Source: an uncultured Bacteroidota bacterium
GTDB lineage: Bacteria > Bacteroidota > Bacteroidia > Flavobacteriales > TMED113
Direction of reading: 5' to 3'
Assembly: GCA_902520385.1 (NCBI GenBank)
Contig: CABYOB010000016.1
Span: 1 to 12,307, forward strand
Length of the DNA stretch: 12,307 nt
The notes beneath the pieces are model-generated. The model saw nothing but the letters and a program-made list of their open reading frames with translations. It was not told where the DNA came from and made no database searches. Both the position numbers and the translations under genes were made by a program. Below are positions 6,583-12,307 of this stretch, one piece after another. The stretch's first letter is position 1. Every line of letters begins with the position of its first letter.

Positions 6583-9500
6583 TTAAAAGTTCATTGTTAA
6601 ACCAATTCTAATTGTTCGTGGTCTACTATAATTATTTGGATTAATTATAGAAGCAGAATATTGATCAGTAAATGCAGTAGGATCAATTTGTTGTTGAACA
6701 TATGCCTGCCCCTCTGCAGAAGTTAAATAACCATCATCATCAGCATTACCAGTGTAGTCATATACAGCTATTATATTATCTGCGTTTAATAAATTTTGAA
6801 CCCAAACGTATGCATTCATTTTAAGCTTTCTGTCATTCCCCCCTATTTGACCTAATGAAAAAGAAAATTCTTTATTTAGTTTTAAATCTGCTCTAAATGA
6901 CCATGGTTTTCTAGATCCATTTACACTTCCCTCTAAAGTTGTTTGAATAGGAATTCCAAATTGATCAGTTGTTGCATTAGTTTGTTGACTATATGGTGTA
7001 CCTGAACCTGCTGTTAGGTTTAAATTTGCACCAAAATTTTGAAATATTTTTTTACCAAACCAAATAGGTCCATTATAATTTGACCCGGATCCATATCTAA
7101 AATCTATGTTTCCATTCAAACTATGTCTCTGATCAAAGTCTAAAGGAAGAGTTACTCTAAGATTAGGAAATCCTGCTTGAATAATATTTTCCGCTGTTGT
7201 AGAAGATGAGCCCGTTCCATCAGCAAATTGTAATGTATAATTTGCATTAAATGAAATATTTCCTGTTTTTCTCAATTCATAATTAAAAGAAAAACCCTTC
7301 ACATTACCAAAGTCTATATTATTATAATGTGTATATGAAATTGGATACGCATAGTTAACTCTTTCTTGTTGAACCATATCCTTTAAATTTTTATAAAAAG
7401 CCGAAATTTGTAAAGCAGATCTTTCAGTTAATGCTTGCTTAAAACCAACTTCATAATCTATTGTTCTCTCCATTTTTAAATTTGGATTTTGTATATCATT
7501 TGCTCTTGAGGCAAGATATAAGAAGTCATAAGGGTTCATTCTAGAGCTACTTGCTGGTCTTTGAGTTAAAATATCATAGTGAGCAAAAAACATTGCTTGA
7601 TCCGAAATTGGAAAATTAAATGAAACTCGAGGCTCAATCATAACTTCAGGTGTGTAATCTTCAAAAGCGTCACCTGTTAATCCACCATTTGGTTTAGATA
7701 CATGATCTGGATCTTCTAAAAAAGGAATAACTCCACTACCTAAATTTAAAACAGAAGGATCTGTTATTGGAAGTCCATTAGCATCATACCAATTATCTCC
7801 ATCTCTATATCCTGTAATTTGATTTTGGTCAGTAATAGAATTTGCATAAACAACAAAATCATTACCTATATTTGACGGATGAGAATACTGTCCTGTATTT
7901 ATATCTAAAGAGGCATTAGGGTTCAATGATGCGTCAACCTGCTGTACAGTTTTAACAGATAATAATGAATATTTATCTTTTAACACTTCTTGGTTTGCAT
8001 CGTACCTAGATACACGAACACCAACATTAAAAACTATATCATCAAAGAAAAATTTATCTTGGATATAACCTGCAGTATAAATAGGTTCAAATGGTGATAT
8101 TCTTCTACTAAAATTTCCATTTTCATCAGTTTCATTTAAAAACTCATCAAAACTCACTCTAGATCCACTTACTGGGTTTCCTTTGTAATCATAACCATAG
8201 TAATAAACAGGGAGGTTTCCATTATCCATTAATTCATCAGCACTAAACATATCTACTGATAGTTCGTTAGGAGTAAATTGATCTAAATAAACCCATTCAT
8301 TATCTGGAATATCGTACTGACTTCTAATATTTTGACCAAATGTTGAATATTGTTCTTCTGAAACAAGATATTCACTTGAAAAAATTAAAAAATCTTCCCC
8401 ATACTGATTCTGAATCTGATCATCTACAAAATAAACTTTATTTTGTAAATGTTGATTAGCTAATTGTCGACCTAAATTCCACAAATCTGGGCCATAAACT
8501 CTATAAAAACTTGTTTTATTTCTTTCATATTCAAAACCAAATTCTAATGCATGATTACCTATATCAGCTGAAGCAGAACCCGTAAAACCAAATCTAGTAA
8601 CATCAATATCTCTAAATGTATAAGCTACCTCACCTGAATTCAGCCAAAGAGAATAAACATAAGGAGGAGTGTCTCCATTTCTTAATCCCCCTCCAAACAT
8701 TATATGTTCCATTGAAGGATCTAAATTTGGAAGATAAGAATGGAAATAATTAATGTATTGTTCTGTATAATTAGCCATTAAAGGATTCTCTTTACCCGGC
8801 TCAAAATCATAAGTAATATATTCTTCCAAAATAGCCCCTGTATGAGTTTCAAAAATAGTGTCTCCATTTTCCTGAACAACTCTTATGTCTTTTGTCTCCC
8901 ATCCAAAAGGATTACTTTCATATTGATAATTCATTTGCGGAATAAATTTACCTACATAACCATAAGCAAAATAATTATCTCCATGTCTTGGATCTTGAAG
9001 TAACTCTCCACTTTTTGAATAATTACCTTGAAGAGTATAAAATACATTCTTTAAAGGGCCATCAGAGTTATCATCACTTAATTTGTGTTGAATTCTAGCG
9101 TAAATATTAAGATTGTCATCAATAAATTCATAGTTTGAATCATAATTAAGTAAAATCCTTCTCCAAGAAGAAGACATTTCATGTTTATTTGAATAGGATC
9201 CACCAATAGTAAGATTAATATCCTTTCCTAATCTAAAATCAAGCTTACTCTGTAATTTTATTTCATCTCTACCATTATTAGGCTTAACATCAACCATATC
9301 CCAATCAGATTCTCTTAAAAATTCCGCTCTATTAACAGAATAAACTGTTGAAAAATCTAAGTAATTTGGAATACCTACAAACTGAGATGGATTTTCTTGA
9401 ATATCGTTAAATATATCTGTTTTCAAACTTGGAATACCAACCGCAGAAGGATCATGATCCTTTGCAAAATTATATTCTCCCGTTATTAAATATCCAATAA

Positions 9501-10308
9501 TAGGTGTTTTATTATCATCTTTTTTTCTTAAAATAGGTCCTGAAGCATTAAATGACAACAAATTATAATTATAAGGGTCAGTTAATGACGAAGAAATAAG
9601 CTCCAATCCTCCTCTAGTAATACTAGAAGGGCCTCTAGTTGTCACACTAACTATTCCACCTGTTGCATCCCCGAATTTTGCAGGCAAACCGCCAGTAATC
9701 ACTGTCATTTGGTCTATTGCATCTTGTGGCAGAATATCATTAATGTTACCTGTAATTTTTATACCATCTACATAATAATCCGTTGATGATGATCTACTTC
9801 CTCTAATATTTAAAGCCTCGCCTTCATCTGCCTGATAAATACCCGCCGTTGTTGCAGCAACAGACTGTACATTTCTAGTTGGCAAAGCAGTAATCTGTTC
9901 TTTTGTTTTTACCGATCCAGATTTGTCAGGGTCAATTAGTGGAACTGAACTCTCAATAATGTTCACAGTTCCTAGCTCAGTATTCTCAGGTAATAACTCA
10001 AAATTTCCTGCGGTAATTTTATTAGGTGATATTAAAACATTATTTACAATTGTTTTTTGATAACCAATAAAAGATGCTTCTATTGTATATTTTCCAGGTG
10101 GAATTGGCTTAATTGTATAATATCCATCCATGTCAGATGATGTTCCATCAATTATAGCACCGTCTTGCAAAAGAGATATATTAACCATCGGAATTGACTC
10201 CGCATTTGACCCATCTATTACCCTTCCTTTTAAAGTTCCACTCTGTGAAAAAGAAAATGAAAAAGAAAGAAAAAATAGAACGAAAAAAGTATAACTAAAT
10301 CTGACCAT
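6583..10308 (-). CDS. TonB-dependent outer-membrane receptor with CarboxypepD_reg-like N-terminal domain
   Basis: A 1241-residue outer-membrane receptor for active, TonB/ExbBD-powered uptake; the ligand is not identifiable. Residues 1-21 are a signal peptide rich in Phe and Ser, ending SFSQ. Residues about 24-106 are a CarboxypepD_reg-like Ig-fold domain: GTLKGRVIDG, then DGYYTIKPIPPGKYTIEASF and IGYQK. A TonB-box-like segment ELGTVNIIES (111-120) follows. Residues about 126-227 are the plug, with ALPTRNVQSVAATTAGIY, NIRGSRSSSTDYYVDG, MTVITGGLPAKFGDATGG and IVSVTTRGP. The remainder is the 22-strand barrel, with a block EPRVSFNFPIS and a C-terminal strand RTIRIGLTMNF ending in the expected Phe. 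It is longer than most such receptors. No SusD-like partner follows; instead a T9SS-secreted protein starts 3 bp after the stop. It is the first gene of the leftward block and is divergent from a lipoprotein gene. Confidence 0.93.
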   Translation of the reverse strand: MVRFSYTFFVLFFLSFSFSFSQSGTLKGRVIDGSNAESIPMVNISLLQDGAIIDGTSSDMDGYYTIKPIPPGKYTIEASFIGYQKTIVNNVLISPNKITAGNFELLPENTELGTVNIIESSVPLIDPDKSGSVKTKEQITALPTRNVQSVAATTAGIYQADEGEALNIRGSRSSSTDYYVDGIKITGNINDILPQDAIDQMTVITGGLPAKFGDATGGIVSVTTRGPSSITRGGLELISSSLTDPYNYNLLSFNASGPILRKKDDNKTPIIGYLITGEYNFAKDHDPSAVGIPSLKTDIFNDIQENPSQFVGIPNYLDFSTVYSVNRAEFLRESDWDMVDVKPNNGRDEIKLQSKLDFRLGKDINLTIGGSYSNKHEMSSSWRRILLNYDSNYEFIDDNLNIYARIQHKLSDDNSDGPLKNVFYTLQGNYSKSGELLQDPRHGDNYFAYGYVGKFIPQMNYQYESNPFGWETKDIRVVQENGDTIFETHTGAILEEYITYDFEPGKENPLMANYTEQYINYFHSYLPNLDPSMEHIMFGGGLRNGDTPPYVYSLWLNSGEVAYTFRDIDVTRFGFTGSASADIGNHALEFGFEYERNKTSFYRVYGPDLWNLGRQLANQHLQNKVYFVDDQIQNQYGEDFLIFSSEYLVSEEQYSTFGQNIRSQYDIPDNEWVYLDQFTPNELSVDMFSADELMDNGNLPVYYYGYDYKGNPVSGSRVSFDEFLNETDENGNFSRRISPFEPIYTAGYIQDKFFFDDIVFNVGVRVSRYDANQEVLKDKYSLLSVKTVQQVDASLNPNASLDINTGQYSHPSNIGNDFVVYANSITDQNQITGYRDGDNWYDANGLPITDPSVLNLGSGVIPFLEDPDHVSKPNGGLTGDAFEDYTPEVMIEPRVSFNFPISDQAMFFAHYDILTQRPASSSRMNPYDFLYLASRANDIQNPNLKMERTIDYEVGFKQALTERSALQISAFYKNLKDMVQQERVNYAYPISYTHYNNIDFGNVKGFSFNYELRKTGNISFNANYTLQFADGTGSSSTTAENIIQAGFPNLRVTLPLDFDQRHSLNGNIDFRYGSGSNYNGPIWFGKKIFQNFGANLNLTAGSGTPYSQQTNATTDQFGIPIQTTLEGSVNGSRKPWSFRADLKLNKEFSFSLGQIGGNDRKLKMNAYVWVQNLLNADNIIAVYDYTGNADDDGYLTSAEGQAYVQQQIDPTAFTDQYSASIINPNNYSRPRTIRIGLTMNF
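6712..6747 (-). other. EF-hand-like loop NADDDGYLTSAE near the receptor C-terminus (residues 1188-1199)
   Basis: Twelve residues match the EF-hand loop pattern: N/D at positions 1, 3 and 5, Gly at 6, a hydrophobic Leu at 8 and Glu at 12. It lies after the strand IIAVYDYTG and before the last barrel strand, so it is probably in a final extracellular loop. Calcium binding is inferred. Flanking helices typical of a true EF-hand cannot be judged. Confidence 0.5.
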
Positions 10309-10415
10309 TTAAGTATTTTTTGATATAACTGTGATTTTTTGTAGGTTAAATATATGTATTTTAATTAAAAGTTAACATATAATTTTATAGTTATTAATAT
10401 CAATATTTTTAAAAA
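10309..10415. promoter_or_regulatory. Divergent intergenic region between the receptor and the Rieske-like lipoprotein, with nested dyads
   Basis: This 107-bp AT-rich gap must hold the promoters for both divergent genes. It contains a perfect 12-bp palindrome TTTTAATTAAAA (10359-10370). An inverted repeat TATATGT (10351-10357) / ACATATA (10375-10381) brackets it with a 17-bp spacer. On the minus strand TATATTTA (10354-10347) differs by one base from the Bacteroidota -7 consensus TAnnTTTG; no convincing -33 TTG was found for either side. At this base composition such dyads can arise by chance. Confidence 0.3.
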
Positions 10416-10820
10416 ATGAAAAAAATTTATTTATTTCTTTTATGCCTTACACTAAGTTGTGAGAATGAAAACTACAACTTTCCTCAAGTAGATGTAAACT
10501 TATATTTATATATAAATAACCCTGAGTTTTTTAATGTAGAAAGTCCAGGGGGATGGATGTATTTAAACGGTGGTGTAGGAGGAATTTTACTTTATAGAAA
10601 AAATTTAGATGAGTTTATTGCTTATGACAGGGCAAGTACGTTTAACCCTACATCAGAGTGCCAAGTAAGCGTTGAAAATGATAATATTTCTATAAAAGAC
10701 CCATGCTCTGATTCAAAATTTTTAATTACAGATGGATCTGTTATACAAGGACCTGCAAATCAACCATTAAAGCGATATAACACCATATATAGCGGAAATA
10801 ACTTGTCAATATTTAATTAA
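10416..10820 (+). CDS. Small lipoprotein with a degenerate, cluster-less Rieske-like domain
   Basis: A 134-residue predicted lipoprotein. The N-terminus MKKIYLFLLCLTLSC is a lipoprotein signal with Cys15 as the lipid site (loose lipobox, as is common in Bacteroidota), followed by acidic ENEN. The body resembles Rieske domains: a GGVGGILLYR strand, EFIAYDRAS, then the two loops and KFLITDGSVIQGPANQPLKRY, which matches the end of Rieske folds (F..xxG.v..GPA..PL..Y). The ligands are missing. Aligning with the CTHLGC and CPCH loops gives NPTSEC (77-82) and DPCS (95-98). The four cluster ligands are therefore Asn77, Thr79, Asp95 and Ser98, while the two disulfide cysteines are kept as Cys82 and Cys97. 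A [2Fe-2S] cluster is thus not expected. I recall similar uncharacterised lipoproteins in Flavobacteriia; function is unknown. The stop overlaps the ahcY stop by 4 bases on the opposite strand. Confidence 0.8.
   Translation: MKKIYLFLLCLTLSCENENYNFPQVDVNLYLYINNPEFFNVESPGGWMYLNGGVGGILLYRKNLDEFIAYDRASTFNPTSECQVSVENDNISIKDPCSDSKFLITDGSVIQGPANQPLKRYNTIYSGNNLSIFN
10813..10820. other. TTAATTAA palindrome containing both convergent stop codons
   Basis: The lipoprotein stop TAA (10818-10820) and the ahcY stop (TAA on the minus strand, 10819-10817) overlap inside TTAATTAA. The two genes share four bases, and there is no space for a conventional hairpin terminator between them. Confidence 0.5.
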
Positions 10821-12130
10821 TACCTGTAATAATCTGGCTTATAAGGCCCCTCTTTTTTTACATTAATGTAGTTTGCTTGTTCTTCATTCAACTCTTCTAA
10901 TTCAACACCTAGTTTTTCAAGATGTAACCTAGCAACCATTTCATCTAATTCCTTTGGTAAAGTATAAACTTTATTTTCATATTTATGACAAGATTCCCAT
11001 AACTCAATTTGAGCTAAAACTTGATTTGTAAACGAATTAGACATAACGAAAGAGGGATGGCCTGTTGCACATCCTAAATTAACTAACCTACCTTCTGCAA
11101 GTAAAATAATTTCTTTTCCATTTGGAAGAGTATATAAATCAACTTGAGGTTTAATTTCATCTTTTTTGAGCGCATTTTCATTTAACCATTTTACATCAAT
11201 CTCATTATCAAAATGACCTATATTACAAACTATGGTTTTGTCTTTCATTATTAAAAAATGCTCTCCAGTTATAATATCCTTATTACCAGTAGCAGTAATA
11301 ACAATATCACTTTTAGGTATGGCATTAATCATTTTTTTTACTTCAAAACCATCCATAGAAGCTTGTAACGCACAAATTGGATCAATTTCTGTTACTATTA
11401 CCCTACAACCTGCTCCCATTAATGAAGCAACAGAGCCTTTACCTACATCTCCATATCCAGCAACAACTGCAGATTTGCCTGCTAACATAATATCTGTTGC
11501 CCTTCTAATAGCATCTACAGCAGATTCTTTACAGCCATACTTATTGTCAAACTTTGATTTTGTGACAGAGTCATTTATATTAATTGCTGGTAATGGTAAT
11601 GTGTTATTTTTTGCCCTTTCATATAAACGTAAGACTCCAGTAGTAGTTTCTTCAGAAATGCCTTTGATTTCATCAACAAGTTCTGGAAATTTATCTAATA
11701 CCATGTTTGTTAAATCACCACCATCATCAAGTATCATATTCAATGGCTTATTATTCCTAAAAGCATGTAAAGTTTGTTCAATACACCAATCAAACTCATC
11801 TTCATTCATTCCTTTCCAAGCAAAAACAGGTATTCCTGCTTTTGCAATTGCTGCGGCTGCGTGATCTTGGGTAGAAAAAATATTACACGAAGACCATGAA
11901 ACCTCTGCGCCTAAAACAATCAATGTTTCAATTAAAACAGCAGTTTGTATTGTCATATGTAGACATCCCGCAATTCTAGCACCAGCTAATGGTTTACTTT
12001 TAACATATTTTTTTCTTAGCATCATTAGGCCAGGCATTTCTGCTTCAGCTAATTTTATTTCTTTTCTTCCCCATTCAGCAAGGGAAATATCTTTAACTTT
12101 AAAATTCATTTTTTCTATTTTTGTGCTCAT
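10817..12130 (-). CDS. ahcY: Adenosylhomocysteinase (S-adenosyl-L-homocysteine hydrolase)
   Basis: This cytoplasmic NAD-dependent enzyme splits S-adenosylhomocysteine into adenosine and homocysteine, relieving product inhibition of methyltransferases. The 437-residue length is normal. Visible motifs are GCLHMTIQTAVLIETL, SCNIFSTQDHAAAAI, LDDGGDLTN (Asp136), SEETTTGV (Glu160/Glu161), NDSVTKSKFDNKYGC (Lys191, Asp195, Cys200), the NAD-binding GYGDVGKG at 225-232 followed by TEIDPICALQA, and NIGHFDNEID (His306). The C-terminal GPYKPDYYRY has Lys431 and Tyr435, which reach the NAD of the neighbouring subunit in known tetramers. All catalytic and cofactor residues are present. An ATG at 12130 is followed by a second at residue 8; the first gives MSTKIEKMNF and is kept. 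It is divergent from a probable phosphopantetheinyl transferase across a 58-bp gap too short for a typical SAH riboswitch. Confidence 0.98.
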   Translation of the reverse strand: MSTKIEKMNFKVKDISLAEWGRKEIKLAEAEMPGLMMLRKKYVKSKPLAGARIAGCLHMTIQTAVLIETLIVLGAEVSWSSCNIFSTQDHAAAAIAKAGIPVFAWKGMNEDEFDWCIEQTLHAFRNNKPLNMILDDGGDLTNMVLDKFPELVDEIKGISEETTTGVLRLYERAKNNTLPLPAININDSVTKSKFDNKYGCKESAVDAIRRATDIMLAGKSAVVAGYGDVGKGSVASLMGAGCRVIVTEIDPICALQASMDGFEVKKMINAIPKSDIVITATGNKDIITGEHFLIMKDKTIVCNIGHFDNEIDVKWLNENALKKDEIKPQVDLYTLPNGKEIILLAEGRLVNLGCATGHPSFVMSNSFTNQVLAQIELWESCHKYENKVYTLPKELDEMVARLHLEKLGVELEELNEEQANYINVKKEGPYKPDYYRY

Positions 12131-12150
12131 AATTTATAATAAATAGTATA

Positions 12151-12158
12151 CAAATTTA
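12151..12158 (-). promoter_or_regulatory. Candidate Bacteroidota -7 promoter element TAAATTTG upstream of ahcY
   Basis: Read on the minus strand, 12158-12151 is TAAATTTG, a full match to the Bacteroidota sigma-A -7 consensus TAnnTTTG. It lies about 20 bases ahead of the ahcY ATG, so the leader would be short. No clear TTG was found at the expected -33 distance, which lowers confidence. Confidence 0.4.
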
Positions 12159-12188
12159 ATATATTAATCTTGAATTCTACTAACTAAA

Positions 12189-12307
12189 ATGCCTTTAATA
12201 AAATTTATAAATAAAAATAATTTCACTTGCGGTATTTGGGCAATCACCGAATCTGTTAACACTCTTTTAGGTAAAGGGAACTTTAATGAAAATGAGAAAA
12301 CTTATTT
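12189..12307 (+). CDS. Probable 4'-phosphopantetheinyl transferase, 5' part (cut by right edge)
   Basis: Only 39 codons and two bases are visible, starting MPLIKFINKNNFTCGIWAIT. The pattern of MPL plus a short strand, then 'IW.I.ES...L', then acidic residues resembles the N-terminus of Sfp-type 4'-phosphopantetheinyl transferases of Flavobacteriia. From memory these often sit divergently beside ahcY. Such enzymes attach the phosphopantetheine arm of CoA to acyl carrier domains. The catalytic motifs lie beyond the window, so the call rests on the start and the neighbourhood. The frame is open to the edge. Confidence 0.6.
   Translation, partial: MPLIKFINKNNFTCGIWAITESVNTLLGKGNFNENEKTY

Noticed and set aside
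6583..10308. SusC of a SusCD glycan-uptake pair
   Set aside because: The receptor has the CarboxypepD_reg-like domain seen in SusC, but the next gene is a T9SS-exported protein with no SusD-like lipoprotein features and no carbohydrate-active enzyme is nearby.
10416..10820. Functional Rieske [2Fe-2S] protein
   Set aside because: All four required Cys/His ligands are replaced; only the two disulfide cysteines remain.
11232..11864. 210-codon open frame on the plus strand antisense to ahcY
   Set aside because: It lies wholly inside a fully motif-supported ahcY. Its translation is low-complexity Ser/Ile/Pro-rich with no recognisable domain, as expected for a mirror frame.
12131..12188. SAH riboswitch upstream of ahcY
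   Set aside because: The gap is 58 bp of almost pure A/T without the G/C-containing helices such an aptamer needs, and the leader after the likely -7 box is very short.

Overview
The window is strongly A+T-rich and gene-dense. It looks like a chromosomal segment from a Bacteroidota bacterium, most likely a marine, Flavobacteriia-like lineage. This rests on four things. There is a TonB-dependent receptor with a CarboxypepD_reg-like N-terminal extension. There is a giant secreted protein with a type IX secretion (T9SS) C-terminal domain. There is a PorV/PorQ-family outer-membrane protein. Gene starts have A-rich leaders and no obvious Shine-Dalgarno. The neighbourhoods greA–HIT and ahcY–phosphopantetheinyl transferase are also, from memory, familiar in that class. 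No mobile element, CRISPR array, tRNA or rRNA was seen, and no intergenic gap reaches 300 bp.

Layout: (1) positions 1-454 (+) hold the 3' part of ruvC. (2) A leftward block follows. Read in transcription order from the right, it is a TonB-dependent receptor (10308-6583), a 1381-residue T9SS-exported protein (6579-2434), a PorV/PorQ-family barrel (2413-1364), greA (1319-846) and a HIT-family hydrolase (846-451). The first three are separated by only 3 and 20 bp and look like one operon. greA and HIT are joined by a 1-nt TAATG stop/start overlap. (3) Divergent from the receptor is a small lipoprotein (10416-10820, +) with a Rieske-type fold signature whose four Fe-S ligands are all replaced. 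(4) ahcY lies leftward (12130-10817). (5) Divergent from ahcY, the first 39 codons of a probable 4'-phosphopantetheinyl transferase run off the right edge.

The most interesting element is the receptor / T9SS-secreted protein / PorV-like trio. It combines an energised outer-membrane receptor, a large surface or secreted protein carrying several acidic DxDxDG loops, and a protein from the family that acts as outer-membrane shuttle for T9SS substrates. The receptor also carries an EF-hand-like loop close to its C-terminus, so calcium is a plausible shared cofactor; this is inference. The second point of interest is the cluster-less Rieske-like lipoprotein, which keeps exactly the two cysteines that form the disulfide in true Rieske domains. 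The rest is housekeeping: Holliday-junction resolution, transcript-cleavage factor, nucleotide hydrolase and the activated-methyl cycle.
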